A model generated the notes under the pieces. That model worked only from the letters and a program-made list of their open reading frames with translations. It ran no database searches and was not told the origin of the DNA. A stretch of DNA of 64,000 bases, from contig NZ_GL833118.1 in assembly GCF_000185145.2 (NCBI RefSeq), positions 222,460 to 286,459 of the forward strand. The letters run 5' to 3'. A program made the position numbers and the translations under genes. The stretch comes from Hoylesella oralis ATCC 33269 (GTDB lineage: Bacteria; Bacteroidota; Bacteroidia; Bacteroidales; Bacteroidaceae). Shown here piece by piece: positions 8,653 through 17,843 of this stretch (position 1 is its first letter; every line of letters begins with the position of its first letter).

Positions 8653-9363
8653 TTACAGTTTAAATACCACCGGTATGGCGAAGAGCGTACGACAAGGTTT
8701 GGCATTCTCTATACCCGGTTTCCATTTAGGCATCATGCGCATGACGCGCAGTGCCTCTCTGTCGAGCAAAGGATGTATGGATTTCTCCAGTTTAATATTC
8801 ACAATGGAGCCGTCTTTGTTGACTATAAAGGAAACGACCACCTTGCCTTCTATCTGTTGTTGTTGCGCCAAAATGGGATACTTCAGGTTTTTGGTGAGCC
8901 ATTTCATAAACTCTACCATCCCTCCGGGGAACTCCGGAAGCTGTTCTACAATACGGAAATTAACCGGCTTTTCATCGTCCATGGGGATTTGAGGCAATGC
9001 TTGTGTTACGTTGTCATCCTTTGTAAGGCCCTCACCATCGCCGATAAGCAGCGGATTAGTATCGGGAGAAAGCCTTTCTTTGCCCTCCACAGGGCGGTCG
9101 ACGGGTTTTATTCTTTCGGTAACCGATGGAGATGTTGGCGACGGAGCGGTCGAAATCATGTCTTTCCTGTCCATATAAGGTGCCAAATCCATCTCGTTTT
9201 GCAGCTCGTCGAGTATAGACTGTCTGTCCTGTTTTGCCGGTTTGTTGTTGTCGGTATATTCGAATGCGACAAATAGAACCGCAAGCACAAGTATCAATCC
9301 TAATAGAAAACCTGTGGTACGCTTGCCCTCCAAATCTGCTCTATTTGTCTTTTTCGCTTCCAA
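8653..9363 (-). CDS. TonB-family energy transducer
   Basis: TonB proteins carry proton-motive energy from ExbB/ExbD to outer-membrane receptors. The 236-residue protein has one N-terminal membrane helix (about 17-36). A Pro/Lys/Asp-rich periplasmic spacer follows (about 40-140). The C-terminal TonB domain begins FPGGMVEFMKWLTKNLKYP and contains GKVVVSFIVNKDGSI and MMPKWKPG, all hallmark segments. The gene lies upstream of the polyprenyl synthase. It is divergent from porQ across a short shared promoter region. The exbB/exbD genes at 11.3-13.7 kb are plausible partners. Confidence 0.92.
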   Translation of the reverse strand: MEAKKTNRADLEGKRTTGFLLGLILVLAVLFVAFEYTDNNKPAKQDRQSILDELQNEMDLAPYMDRKDMISTAPSPTSPSVTERIKPVDRPVEGKERLSPDTNPLLIGDGEGLTKDDNVTQALPQIPMDDEKPVNFRIVEQLPEFPGGMVEFMKWLTKNLKYPILAQQQQIEGKVVVSFIVNKDGSIVNIKLEKSIHPLLDREALRVMRMMPKWKPGIENAKPCRTLFAIPVVFKL

Positions 9364-9418
9364 AATACACTTACAATAATCAGTATGTTATTCCGTTATA
9401 TACATCGTAAATCATTTA

Positions 9419-9426
9419 CAAAAATA
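9419..9426 (-). promoter_or_regulatory. -7 element of the tonB/polyprenyl synthase promoter
   Basis: TATTTTTG on the minus strand lies 56 nt upstream of the TonB start codon. No clear -33 TTTG is seen. It is interleaved with the oppositely directed porQ promoter, so the two could interfere. Confidence 0.45.
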
Positions 9427-9448
9427 CTGTAGATATTTGAAAAAAGTG

Positions 9449-9457
9449 TATCTTTGC
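9449..9457 (+). promoter_or_regulatory. -7 element of the porQ promoter
   Basis: TATCTTTGC is an exact -7 match, 20 nt upstream of the porQ ATG at 9478. No TTTG is present at the expected -33 spacing. Confidence 0.55.
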
Positions 9458-9477
9458 CCATAAATTAATGAAATTAG

Positions 9478-10422
9478 ATGAAAAAAGTTGCTTTAGTTCT
9501 CCTTTTTTCGCTTATTGCGACAATGGTTTATGCTCAAGAGAGCCGAACTGTATATAATTTTCTGCGCCTTCCTGCGGGAGCTCATGCGGCAGCTTTAGGC
9601 GGCGATAATATAACGATAATAGAGGATGACGAGGCGCTTATTTTCAACAATCCGGCACTGTTATCCTCGGTGAGCGACAAGACAATTAACCTGAACTATA
9701 TGAATTATATGGCCGGAGTGAATGTTTTGAGCGCTTCTTTCAATAAGATAATCAAAGAAAAACTCTCTTTAGCGGCATCGGCCCAGTACATCGATTACGG
9801 TAAGATGAAAGAAGTAGACGCGAACAACGTGCAGACAGGAGAGTTTACCGCAAAGGACATTGCCGTTAGCGGTTATCTTTCGTACATGCTTACCGACCGT
9901 TTAGCGGGCGGAATTACGGCAAAAATCATCACTTCTTATATCGGGAATTACAATTCCATAGCCATGGGAGTGGACTTAGGAGTAAACTATTACGACTCAG
10001 AACGTGAATGGTCGCTCTCTTTAGTGGCCAAAAATCTGGGCGGACAGCTCAAAGCATTCGACGTAGGTTATGAACCTATGCCTCTCGATTTGCAATTTGG
10101 CGCAAGCAAACGATTGATACACACCCCGTTCAGGGTGTCGGCAACGCTGGTAGACCTTAACCATTGGAATTACAAGTTCATCAATCATGCCGTGTTCGGC
10201 GTAGATGTAATTCTGTCGCCTTCTATCTGGATCGGCGCAGGGTACAACTTCCGTCGTGCCGACGAGATGAAAATAGCCAACACAGACGGTGAAAGTAACC
10301 ACGGTGCAGGGCTTTCTATGGGCGGCGGAATTAACCTCGAACGCTTTAAGATTAATCTTGCATACGGCAAATACCATGTGTCGAGTTCTTCTTTAGTTAT
10401 CAGTTTGGCCTATAATTTATAA
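9478..10422 (+). CDS. porQ: Type IX secretion system protein PorQ
   Basis: PorQ is an outer-membrane component of the type IX secretion attachment complex, which with PorU, PorV and PorZ processes and anchors cargo. The 314-residue protein has a signal peptide ending at about residue 19 (MVYAQ). The family motif FLRLPAGAHAAALGGDNITI follows, then DDEALIFNNPALLS, shared with PorV/PorQ. The rest alternates amphipathic strands and ends in an aromatic barrel terminus (VISLAYNL). It lies immediately before cmk, a gene pair I recall from Porphyromonas and other Bacteroidetes. Confidence 0.92.
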   Translation: MKKVALVLLFSLIATMVYAQESRTVYNFLRLPAGAHAAALGGDNITIIEDDEALIFNNPALLSSVSDKTINLNYMNYMAGVNVLSASFNKIIKEKLSLAASAQYIDYGKMKEVDANNVQTGEFTAKDIAVSGYLSYMLTDRLAGGITAKIITSYIGNYNSIAMGVDLGVNYYDSEREWSLSLVAKNLGGQLKAFDVGYEPMPLDLQFGASKRLIHTPFRVSATLVDLNHWNYKFINHAVFGVDVILSPSIWIGAGYNFRRADEMKIANTDGESNHGAGLSMGGGINLERFKINLAYGKYHVSSSSLVISLAYNL

Positions 10423-10473
10423 TAGGTGTTGCAGCAAGAACAGGCAAGAAACGTTTCCGAATATACTGAAAAT

Positions 10474-11163
10474 ATGAAAAAGATCATCATAGCAATCGAC
10501 GGATACTCGTCGTGTGGTAAAAGTACGATGGCCAAAGATTTGGCCCGCGAGATAGGTTATATTTATGTAGATACGGGTGCCATGTACCGTGCAGTTACGC
10601 TCTATGCCCTTCGTAAAGACTTGTTCCGGCCCGATGGCAGCGTAAAAACAGGGGAGTTGGAGGCATGTATGCCCGATATCGATATCTCTTTCCGGTTGAA
10701 CAAGGAAACTATGCGCCCCGATACTTATCTGAACGGCGAGCTTATAGAGCACGAAATACGCACGTTGGAGGTAAGTTCGCACGTGAGTCCTATAGCAGCC
10801 GTTCCGTTTGTACGCCATGCTCTCGTGGCACAGCAGCAGCAGATGGGGAAAGAAAAAGGCATTGTGATGGATGGCAGAGATATCGGAACCACGGTATTTC
10901 CGCATGCCGAACTGAAGATATTCGTAACGGCTTCGGCAGAAGTAAGGGCACAACGTCGCTTCGATGAGTTGAAAGCAAAAGGCATGCCTGCCCGTTTTAA
11001 CGACATTCTACGTAATGTGCAAGAACGCGATTATATTGATACACACCGAGAAATATCCCCCCTTCGCAGAGCTGAAGATGCCATATTGCTTGATAACAGC
11101 AACATGACGATCGACCAACAACGGCAATGGCTTATCGACAGGTATAACGAATGTGTGGGATAG
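10474..11163 (+). CDS. cmk: Cytidylate kinase
   Basis: Cmk phosphorylates CMP and dCMP. The ATG at 10474 is chosen because the P-loop follows at once ([13 protein letters not shown]); an upstream in-frame GTG at 10426 would add an unsupported 16 residues. The 229-residue length is usual for the family. Further motifs are [10 protein letters not shown], the [11 protein letters not shown] loop and the Arg-rich lid ([19 protein letters not shown]). It begins about 50 nt after porQ and is probably cotranscribed. Confidence 0.95.
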   Translation: MKKIIIAIDGYSSCGKSTMAKDLAREIGYIYVDTGAMYRAVTLYALRKDLFRPDGSVKTGELEACMPDIDISFRLNKETMRPDTYLNGELIEHEIRTLEVSSHVSPIAAVPFVRHALVAQQQQMGKEKGIVMDGRDIGTTVFPHAELKIFVTASAEVRAQRRFDELKAKGMPARFNDILRNVQERDYIDTHREISPLRRAEDAILLDNSNMTIDQQRQWLIDRYNECVG

Positions 11164-11237
11164 GTATGCCCTGTATCGGTGCCACACCGTATGTCTGTTG
11201 CCGTTACATGGGCAGCCTGTTTATAGAATGTTAAATG

Positions 11238-11269
11238 TTTGGTGCGGATATATAAAAATCGTACCTTTG
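11238..11269 (+). promoter_or_regulatory. Promoter of the exbB-exbD operon
   Basis: TTTG at 11238-11241, a 20-bp spacer and TACCTTTG at 11262-11269: an exact consensus promoter. Transcription would start near 11273, leaving a leader of about 80 nt before the exbB ATG at 11352. Confidence 0.8.
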
Positions 11270-11351
11270 ACGTCTAATTATATTAGCGGCGGTTTGCTGC
11301 CCGTGCGGCGGCGATGCCTGCCGGATTTTCATATCGATAATAACCCTTAAA

Positions 11352-12188
11352 ATGAAACAATCGATAGTAAAAATAACGATTATCATCTGCCTGATATCTT
11401 GTTGTGCCATGCTTTCGCAGGCTGCGCCGAGTGCGGATAAGCCCGTTGCGGCAGACACTTCGGCTGCGCAAACCGACTCCATAAGCATGGAAGACCGGCT
11501 GAACAGCTCTCTCGCAGCGGCTTCCGATACCGTTACAATGCCTGTGGAAGAAGGAAGCATACACCATTCGCTGAAAACAAAGTTTATCGAAGGCAATGCC
11601 GGATTTATGTCGCTCGTGGCATTGGCATTGGTAATAGGCTTGGCATTCTGTATAGAAAGGATTATTTATCTTAGCCTTTCGGAGATTAATGCCAAGAAGT
11701 TAATGGCCGATGTCGATGCAAAGATTGCCGACGGAGATATCGAGGGTGCCAAGAATTTGTGCCGAGATACGCGCGGACCTGTAGCCTCTATCTGCTATCA
11801 AGGGCTTTCGAGGATCGATGAAAGTATCGATAACATCGAACGTTCCGTAGCTTCATACGGCACGGTGCAGGCATCCAACCTCGAAAAAGGGTGCTCGTGG
11901 ATTACGTTGTTTATAGCCATGGCGCCGTCGCTCGGCTTTTTAGGAACGGTAATCGGCATGGTTATGGCGTTCGATCAGGTGCAGATGGCGGGCGATCTCA
12001 ATGCTACAGTTGTGGCAGCCGGTATGAAGGTGGCCCTTATTACAACCATCTTCGGTATCATCGTGGCATTGATATTGCAGGTATTCTACAATTATATCCT
12101 TTCGAAAATAGACCATATTACCGGTCAGATGGAAGAGTCGGCCATCACACTCCTCGATTCTATCATGAAATATAAGCTAAAACAATGA
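11352..12188 (+). CDS. exbB: MotA/TolQ/ExbB proton channel family protein
   Basis: ExbB forms the proton-channel pentamer that drives TonB. The 278-residue protein has an extra signal-peptide-like helix (residues 5-24) and a Ser/Ala/Asp-rich periplasmic stretch before the core. This is common in Bacteroidetes ExbB proteins. Core helices lie near residues 88-106, 178-200 and 222-246. The signature APSLGFLGTVIGMVMAF is in the second. It opens an operon with a small membrane protein and two ExbD proteins. The stop overlaps the next start (ATGA-type). Confidence 0.9.
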   Translation: MKQSIVKITIIICLISCCAMLSQAAPSADKPVAADTSAAQTDSISMEDRLNSSLAAASDTVTMPVEEGSIHHSLKTKFIEGNAGFMSLVALALVIGLAFCIERIIYLSLSEINAKKLMADVDAKIADGDIEGAKNLCRDTRGPVASICYQGLSRIDESIDNIERSVASYGTVQASNLEKGCSWITLFIAMAPSLGFLGTVIGMVMAFDQVQMAGDLNATVVAAGMKVALITTIFGIIVALILQVFYNYILSKIDHITGQMEESAITLLDSIMKYKLKQ

Positions 12189-12697
12189 ATATAAACGGTT
12201 GGAAGAGGCTTTCTGCAGAGCAGATTTCGCAACGCATATTGTATGTGTTGACAGCTGTAACCGTACTTGTATTCGGCTTATTCTATTCGGTTGGCTTCGA
12301 CAGGCTGTTTACAGATAATCCCGACTTCAACGCTCCGCTTTTCACAGATGTACTGTTAGGGCTGATATATTTTATGCTCTTCGTGGCGTTTGCCGTAGGT
12401 GTATGTGCACTTGTGGGAGAGAGCAGGAAACGCAGAGACGAGGAGCGTGTAGTCAACGGCATACCCGCGACCAAGATATCCGTTGCTGTTTTCGGCGGTA
12501 CTCTTGTTCTGTTGGTGCTTTTCGGGTTGTTGGGATCGTCGGAGCCCATAATGATTAACGGAAGAATGTTTACCGATCGTCTTTGGCTGAAAGCCACCGA
12601 TCTGTTTATAAATACCTCTTTAGTGCTGCTGTTTATAGTAGTTGTCGCCGTTATTTACGGTTCCACGAAGTATTATCGTAAGAAAGAAGGCAAATGA
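12185..12697 (+). CDS. Small membrane protein of the exbB-exbD operon
   Basis: This 170-residue protein has four hydrophobic segments (about 20-36, 58-78, 98-115 and 135-158), with a short basic tail (KYYRKKEGK). It overlaps exbB by 4 nt and exbD by 4 nt, so it is translationally coupled to both. Its invariant place between exbB and exbD suggests an accessory subunit of the proton-channel complex. That role is inference; I recognise no named domain. Confidence 0.72.
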   Translation: MNINGWKRLSAEQISQRILYVLTAVTVLVFGLFYSVGFDRLFTDNPDFNAPLFTDVLLGLIYFMLFVAFAVGVCALVGESRKRRDEERVVNGIPATKISVAVFGGTLVLLVLFGLLGSSEPIMINGRMFTDRLWLKATDLFINTSLVLLFIVVVAVIYGSTKYYRKKEGK

Positions 12698-13224
12698 TAA
12701 TTAAGAAACGTCGGCATCGGGTGCCCGGACTTAACACCACGTCTACGGCAGATATCTCGTTCATGCTGCTCATCTTTTTCCTCGTAACCACATCTATGGA
12801 TGTGGACAAAGGCCTTCTGCGGCAGTTACCTCCCGCACGTAACGAGAGCAAACAGCAGATAACGGAGATAGACAGGCACACGCTGATGACGATAAAGATA
12901 ACTTCTGCCGACGAAATTCGGATAAACGATCGCCCTGTAAAGGCATCGGAATTGCAACAAAAGGTGGAGGCATTCGTGTCGCGCCTTGGAGATAAGCATC
13001 TTATTTCGCTCGATACTGATCCTTCAGCAAGCTATCAGGCGTACATAAATGTACAGAACGGCCTTGCGGCAGCCTATCGCAACGTGCGCAACAGATTGGC
13101 TTCGAGGCAATTCGGAAAGCCGCTCGAGGCCTGTACTTCGCAACAGAGAGAGGCTATACGTGATGTGTGTCCCATGCGGATCATGGAAAATTATGGCCAA
13201 AAGGTAGGGGAGAGCAAGCCATGA
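12694..13224 (+). CDS. exbD: ExbD/TolR biopolymer transport protein (first copy)
   Basis: ExbD is the periplasmic stator partner of ExbB. The 176-residue protein has a basic N-terminus and VPGLNTTSTADISFMLLIFFL, where the Asp in the membrane helix is the conserved proton-carrying residue. The periplasmic domain follows (LMTIKITSADEIRINDRPV). The C-terminal extension from residue 120 onward (VRNRLASRQFGKPLEACTSQQ) is longer than in E. coli ExbD. The ending ATGA overlaps the start of the second exbD. Confidence 0.92.
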   Translation: MIIKKRRHRVPGLNTTSTADISFMLLIFFLVTTSMDVDKGLLRQLPPARNESKQQITEIDRHTLMTIKITSADEIRINDRPVKASELQQKVEAFVSRLGDKHLISLDTDPSASYQAYINVQNGLAAAYRNVRNRLASRQFGKPLEACTSQQREAIRDVCPMRIMENYGQKVGESKP

Positions 13225-13682
13225 GCATATTTGAACGACGCCGATACGAGGTGCCCGGGCTCAATACAGCCTCGTTGCCCGACTTGATTTTTACGGTTCT
13301 GTTCTTCTTTATGATCGTAACGCACATGCGTAAGGTTACGCTCAAAGTGCAGTATCGTGCGCCCCATGCCACGGAACTTACACGACTTACCAAGAAAACA
13401 GCCGTATCTTACGTGTACATAGGCAGGCCTGAAAGGCAGTTGCAAGCGGTGGCCGGCAGCAGTACACGCATACAATTGAACGATAAGTTTGCCACAGCGA
13501 ACCAGATTGTCGACTACATCGAGGCCGAAAGAAACCGTATGTCGCCCGAAGACAAGCAGCAAATGACTGTTTCGGTCAAGGCCGATAAAAGTACTAAAAT
13601 GGCTGTAATTACCGATGTAAAGCAAGCTCTTCGGCGTGCAAATGCACTAAAAATCAGCTATTCGGCTACCAAGGAGCAATAA
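13221..13682 (+). CDS. exbD: ExbD/TolR biopolymer transport protein (second copy)
   Basis: This 153-residue ExbD paralog starts at the ATG at 13221, which overlaps the TGA of the first copy. The alternative start at 13167 lies deep inside that gene. The helix reads VPGLNTASLPDLIFTVLFFFM and keeps the conserved Asp. The periplasmic part is divergent and richer in Lys/Arg. Two different ExbDs in one operon suggest a hetero-oligomeric stator, which is usual in this phylum. A specific cargo cannot be assigned. Confidence 0.9.
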   Translation: MSIFERRRYEVPGLNTASLPDLIFTVLFFFMIVTHMRKVTLKVQYRAPHATELTRLTKKTAVSYVYIGRPERQLQAVAGSSTRIQLNDKFATANQIVDYIEAERNRMSPEDKQQMTVSVKADKSTKMAVITDVKQALRRANALKISYSATKEQ

Positions 13683-13719
13683 AATATGTGCCGGATTATT
13701 ACTTTTTAGAATATAATTG

Positions 13720-13750
13720 TTGTAAATATAATTATTTTATTCTAACTTTG
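13720..13750 (+). promoter_or_regulatory. Promoter of the Lrp/AsnC regulator
   Basis: TTG at 13720-13722, a 20-bp AT-rich spacer and TAACTTTG at 13743-13750. The start codon is at 13771, so the leader is under 20 nt. Confidence 0.7.
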
Positions 13751-13770
13751 TGAGCAAATTATAATATAGT

Positions 13771-14268
13771 ATGACGCATCATAATTTAGATTTATTGGAT
13801 AGGAAAATCCTTAAATTAGTGGCAGAAGACGCCCGCATTCCATTCCTTGAAGTGGCACGAGCATGTAATGTTAGCGGCGCTGCAATACATCAACGTATTC
13901 AGAAACTTACTAATTTAGGTGTCTTAAAAGGTTCGCAATTCATCATCGATCCCGAGAAAATAGGCTATGAAACATGTGCTTATATAGGCTTATACCTAAA
14001 GGATCCCACTAAATTCGATGAGGTTGTAGAGGAATTGAAGCGCATTCCGGAAGTGGTGGAATGCCATTATACCACCGGTGGTTTCGATATGTTCATCAAG
14101 ATATATGCACTTAATAACCATCATCTGATGAATGTTATTCACGATAAATTGCAGCCCTTGGGGCTTTCACGCAGCGAAACAATCGTTTCGTTCAATGCGG
14201 TTATCGACCGTCAATTGCCGATTATCGACCTTCCGATGGCCGAACAAAGCAATGAAAACGAAGAATAA
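13771..14268 (+). CDS. Lrp/AsnC-family transcriptional regulator
   Basis: This 165-residue regulator has an N-terminal winged helix-turn-helix (LDRKILKLVAEDARIPFLEVA, then VSGAAIHQRIQKL). A C-terminal RAM/ligand-binding domain follows, from about residue 70 (IGYETCAYIGLYL, then VVECHYTTGGFDMFIKIYA). Such proteins sense amino acids or related small molecules as octamers. It has its own promoter and stands alone between the exbD operon and the convergent folA group. No regulated target can be read from position alone. Confidence 0.93.
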   Translation: MTHHNLDLLDRKILKLVAEDARIPFLEVARACNVSGAAIHQRIQKLTNLGVLKGSQFIIDPEKIGYETCAYIGLYLKDPTKFDEVVEELKRIPEVVECHYTTGGFDMFIKIYALNNHHLMNVIHDKLQPLGLSRSETIVSFNAVIDRQLPIIDLPMAEQSNENEE

Positions 14269-14271
14269 ACG

Positions 14272-14303
14272 AAAATGATGGATAGGTTTATCCATCATTT
14301 TTT
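14272..14303. terminator. Bidirectional terminator between the asnC-type gene and folA
   Basis: A 13-bp perfect stem (AAAATGATGGATA, 14272-14284, with TATCCATCATTTT, 14289-14301) closes a 4-nt loop and ends in six T on the plus strand. It fills the gap between two convergent genes and touches the folA stop codon. Confidence 0.88.
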
Positions 14304-14781
14304 ATTTGATATAGTCTGTAAAAGCGTATTCATACGCATGTTTGTCGTCCTTTTCGTGTTTTTCTTTTTGTACTGCTTTCCATCCTTCATAAGGCGGGAA
14401 ATAGGCGTCGGCATGCTCCGGAACATCGTTGACCTCGGTTAATAACAGCCTGTCTGCTATGCTCAAAGCCTGCTTGTAGAGGCTTGCACCACCTATTATA
14501 TATATGTCTTCCTCCGGCGAACAGTGCTTCAAGGCCTCGTCGAGCGACTTGTAGCAGTCGCATCCGGCAAATGTATCTTGGGTTCTGCTTAGCACAATGT
14601 TTCTTCTATTGGGCAAAGCGCCCTTCGGAAGCGACTCGAAAGTGCGTCTGCCCATAATAACTGTGTGCCCTGTAGTGAGCATCTTAAAACGCTTGAGATC
14701 GTTGGGAAGCCAATAAATCAGTTTATTTCGGTAGCCTATGGCACGATTCTTGGCCACGGCGGCAATAATGTTAATTCGCAT
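14302..14781 (-). CDS. folA: Dihydrofolate reductase
   Basis: DHFR reduces dihydrofolate to tetrahydrofolate with NADPH. It restores the cofactor oxidised by ThyA, encoded just upstream on the same strand. The 159-residue protein has the usual length and fold landmarks. They are INIIAAVAKNRAIGY at the N-terminus, WLPNDLKRF with the catalytic acid Asp28, TVIMGRRTFESLP, and IYIIGGASLYKQAL. It is the last gene of the rsmF-like/thyA/folA group, 66 nt after thyA. Confidence 0.95.
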   Translation of the reverse strand: MRINIIAAVAKNRAIGYRNKLIYWLPNDLKRFKMLTTGHTVIMGRRTFESLPKGALPNRRNIVLSRTQDTFAGCDCYKSLDEALKHCSPEEDIYIIGGASLYKQALSIADRLLLTEVNDVPEHADAYFPPYEGWKAVQKEKHEKDDKHAYEYAFTDYIK

Positions 14782-14847
14782 ATCGTTAGCTGATAATAAG
14801 GAAATGAGAATAAGATACGGCAGCCGGAAAGGCTCTCCGCCCTCTGT

Positions 14848-15642
14848 TCATACCGACACTTGTGCACTTATATGCGGCAACGGATCGTAATCTTTGAGCT
14901 CGAAATCTTCGAAATGGAAAGCAAATAAGTCTTTTACATCGGGATTTAAAAGCATTTTGGGCAATGCTCTGGGGGTGCGAGACAGTTGTAGTTTCGCCTG
15001 TTCCAAGTGGTTCAAATACAAATGGGTGTCGCCTGTGGTATGGATAAAGTCGCCTGCTTTCAGTCCTGTAACCTGCGCCATCATCATCAAGAGCAACGCA
15101 TAAGAGGCGATATTGAATGGAACTCCGAGGAACGTATCGGCACTTCGTTGGTATAATTGCAACGAAAGACGGCCGTTAGCCACATAGAATTGGAACAGAC
15201 AATGGCAAGGCGGCAGCGCCATATCGTCCACTTCAGCCGGGTTCCATGCACTTACAATCATCCTACGACTATCGGGATGTTGCCTTATCTGGTTGAGTAC
15301 GTTCTGGATTTGGTCTATTGTACCGCCCTTATAATCAGGCCATGAGCGCCATTGATGGCCGTATACCGGGCCTAAGTCGCCGTTCTCGTCGGCCCATTCG
15401 TTCCATATTCTTACGCCATGTTCCTGCAGAAACCGCACATTAGTATCGCCCTTAAGGAACCAGAGCAGCTCGTAAATGATGGATTTCAGATGGAGTTTCT
15501 TTGTTGTAAGCAATGGGAAGCCCTCTTCGAGGTTAAATCTCATCTGGTTACCGAATATGCTTATGGTGCCTGTTCCCGTACGGTCGCCTTTCTTTACGCC
15601 CTCTTTAAGGATGCGGTCAAGTAGGTCAAGATACTGTCTCAT
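14848..15642 (-). CDS. thyA: Thymidylate synthase (ThyA type)
   Basis: ThyA methylates dUMP to dTMP with methylene-tetrahydrofolate, releasing dihydrofolate for FolA. The 264-residue length equals that of E. coli ThyA. The catalytic cysteine is Cys146 in [12 protein letters not shown]. Other conserved segments are [47 protein letters not shown] and [12 protein letters not shown]. It begins 2 nt after the upstream methyltransferase gene, so the two are coupled. Confidence 0.96.
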   Translation of the reverse strand: MRQYLDLLDRILKEGVKKGDRTGTGTISIFGNQMRFNLEEGFPLLTTKKLHLKSIIYELLWFLKGDTNVRFLQEHGVRIWNEWADENGDLGPVYGHQWRSWPDYKGGTIDQIQNVLNQIRQHPDSRRMIVSAWNPAEVDDMALPPCHCLFQFYVANGRLSLQLYQRSADTFLGVPFNIASYALLLMMMAQVTGLKAGDFIHTTGDTHLYLNHLEQAKLQLSRTPRALPKMLLNPDVKDLFAFHFEDFELKDYDPLPHISAQVSV

Positions 15643-15644
15643 AT

Positions 15645-17072
15645 TTATTTGTCGTTGATAAGTTTATAAAGTTGCGGTGCTACATCGGGCATATAGGTGC
15701 TTTTAATGCGCCATTCTTGGGGATAAAGATTATTGGAACGGCTGCCAAGATGCTTCTCGAAGCCTAACGGCATGCCCATGTAAGTTATCAATACGAAACC
15801 TTTCGGGGTGCCGATAGGTAACGTTACGGCTTCTTTACGCAGGAAACGTATCGCTTGTTCGTAAGGAAGTTCTGCGATAGGGAACGCTTCTCTATCGAGT
15901 AGGAGCGACAAAGCGAGCGATTGGTCGGGTACGATATCCTTGCCTTTTACCTCGCCTAAGCGTATTCCGGCATGGAGAACGCGCAGCTTATCGGCAACTG
16001 CGTCGTACAAAGACTGCATGTCTTTCGGAATGGCGATGAGGCTGTAGCCCTCTTGCATGATATTGAAATCGTCGCTATTCTGTAGCCATATCGTATTGAG
16101 TTTTACCGGCTGCCGGCCTTTATTCTGCTGTTTAACGGTTGTCGATGGCTTTCTGTCGACCTTACCCCCGGGCTTTCGCAGCACTGCCATGAACAAACCT
16201 TCGCCCTGAACGCAATCTTTATCGCCGACGTATCTCGGTATAAAGCGATAAACCGGTGCATCGAAGCCCGATAGAAGTGATCCGCAGATGTTCCACTCCT
16301 TGCAGATGTCTACGCCGACCGGTTCGCCTTTCAGCTCTTTACATATCCATTGTACGTTCTCCTCGTTCTCTTTAGCGTTGAAAGTGCAGGTGGAATACAC
16401 GAGCAGACCGCCCGGACGAAGGCATTCCCAAGCACTTCTAACGATCTCACGTTGCAATCTGCTGCACTTATCCACGTTGCCTATGCTCCATTCTTTTATG
16501 GCATTGGCATCTTTACGGAACATTCCTTCGCCCGAACAAGGCACATCGCAGAGAATTACATCGAACATCAAGCCGGCCTTGCGGTACTCTTCAGGATAGT
16601 TATTCGTAACGATTACTTCCGCTATACCGCATTTTTGCACGTTTTCAGACAATACCTGTGCCCGCTGTTTGACAGGTTCGTTGCACACGAGCAGGCTACC
16701 TGCCGGCAATACCACGCGTGCCAAGGTGGATTTTCCCCCCGGGGCGGCACACATGTCGAGCATGGTCACCGGCCCTGTAATATGTTGCCGGAGCACTTGG
16801 GCGAGAAACATAGACGACTTTTCCTGTACGTAGTACACCCCTGCATGCAACAACGGATCGAATGTAAAATTAGGTCTGTCGGCGAACCAGTGCCCATGTT
16901 CGTACCATTCCACTGTGCCCTTGCTGCCACAGATGGCGAAAGACGCCCCCTTGAACGGATTTGTACGCACGAAAGCATGCGGCTCTTCCGCCAGTCCTTG
17001 CAGCAACTGTGCGTACAGTTCGCTACCCATAAGTTTTTCGGTATAAGCTTCAAATTCTTTTGGAAGTTTCAT
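15645..17072 (-). CDS. RsmF-like rRNA (cytosine-5) methyltransferase, NOL1/NOP2/Sun family
   Basis: These enzymes use SAM to methylate carbon 5 of a cytosine in rRNA, through two cysteines. Both are present, in [13 protein letters not shown] and [16 protein letters not shown]. The SAM-binding segment [13 protein letters not shown] lies near residue 115. The C-terminal 190 residues fit the extra domain seen in RsmF/YebU-type members, including a terminal PUA-like region. The 475-residue length also fits RsmF. The exact target base (C1407 in E. coli 16S rRNA) is inference. It is the promoter-proximal gene of the thyA/folA group. Confidence 0.9.
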   Translation of the reverse strand: MKLPKEFEAYTEKLMGSELYAQLLQGLAEEPHAFVRTNPFKGASFAICGSKGTVEWYEHGHWFADRPNFTFDPLLHAGVYYVQEKSSMFLAQVLRQHITGPVTMLDMCAAPGGKSTLARVVLPAGSLLVCNEPVKQRAQVLSENVQKCGIAEVIVTNNYPEEYRKAGLMFDVILCDVPCSGEGMFRKDANAIKEWSIGNVDKCSRLQREIVRSAWECLRPGGLLVYSTCTFNAKENEENVQWICKELKGEPVGVDICKEWNICGSLLSGFDAPVYRFIPRYVGDKDCVQGEGLFMAVLRKPGGKVDRKPSTTVKQQNKGRQPVKLNTIWLQNSDDFNIMQEGYSLIAIPKDMQSLYDAVADKLRVLHAGIRLGEVKGKDIVPDQSLALSLLLDREAFPIAELPYEQAIRFLRKEAVTLPIGTPKGFVLITYMGMPLGFEKHLGSRSNNLYPQEWRIKSTYMPDVAPQLYKLINDK

Positions 17073-17095
17073 CCGATTGCGCTATATTTATCTTG

Positions 17096-17126
17096 CAAAA
17101 TTAGAAAAAAAAATGTTTCTTTGCAA
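17096..17126 (-). promoter_or_regulatory. Promoter of the rsmF-like/thyA/folA group
   Basis: On the minus strand, TTG at 17126-17124, a 20-bp spacer and TAATTTTG at 17103-17096. The start codon is at 17072, about 20 nt downstream. Confidence 0.7.
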
Positions 17127-17180
17127 CTTATTCATCCTCTGTTGCGTCAAACTCATAGAAAAATTAAAAATAAAATAAAT

Positions 17181-17840
17181 ATGAAAAAGTATCTCATTGC
17201 ATTGATTTTGGTGCTGGCATGTACTGCCACAACCGTCGAAGCTATTCCCAAGCACCGGCATCACCTGCAGGTAACGGTGACGGACACTAATGATAAACAA
17301 CCCCAAGAGAGCATCGAAGCCTATTCGGATACCGCTTCTGCTGCCGATACAGGCAGTAAAGACACCGTTTACACCGTAGATACGTCGGCATCGGGTTCGT
17401 ATAATCCCGCCGATTATGATAATCCCTTCGATTATCTTATATACACTCCGGGAAGCGGAATTGCCAAGACTATCTTTGTTATAGGCATCTCCATTTTCTT
17501 GTTGCTCATTATTTTGGCGCCGTTTATCGTGATTATTTATTTGATCAGGTATCTTATCAAACGTCACAACGATAAGGTGATGTTGGCCCAAAAAGCAATG
17601 GAAACCGGTCGTCCTATCCCCGATGAAGTAACTCAAACGGTACATCGAACGTCTGAATACAATCGCGAAAAAGGCATTAAAAATATATTCTTGGGATTGG
17701 GACTGATGGCTCTGTTCTATTTTCTTGGTGCCGAAGCGCTTGTCGGAGTAGGTGCCTTGGTAGCTTTCATGGGTGTCGGACAGTGGGTAATCTCACGCAA
17801 TTCACGCAACAACCGTAACGACAACGAACAAGAGTTTTAA
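17181..17840 (+). CDS. Membrane protein, DUF6249-like
   Basis: This 219-residue protein starts at the ATG at 17181. A much longer frame runs upstream but lies antisense to the rsmF-like gene. It has a signal peptide (to about residue 21) and an Asp/Ser/Thr-rich periplasmic stretch. A strong membrane helix follows (about 95-118), then a basic cytoplasmic loop and two further helices (about 168-200). It ends with an Asn/Arg tail. The architecture recalls DUF6249 proteins that precede sigma-factor genes in Bacteroidetes; the family name is from memory. The next gene begins 3 nt after its stop. Confidence 0.72.
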   Translation: MKKYLIALILVLACTATTVEAIPKHRHHLQVTVTDTNDKQPQESIEAYSDTASAADTGSKDTVYTVDTSASGSYNPADYDNPFDYLIYTPGSGIAKTIFVIGISIFLLLIILAPFIVIIYLIRYLIKRHNDKVMLAQKAMETGRPIPDEVTQTVHRTSEYNREKGIKNIFLGLGLMALFYFLGAEALVGVGALVAFMGVGQWVISRNSRNNRNDNEQEF

Positions 17841-17843
17841 AGG

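Noticed and set aside
16350..17180. A long plus-strand reading frame upstream of and in frame with the 17181 membrane-protein gene
   Set aside because: It runs antisense through the rsmF-like gene, whose motifs are certain. The signal peptide at 17181 marks the true start.
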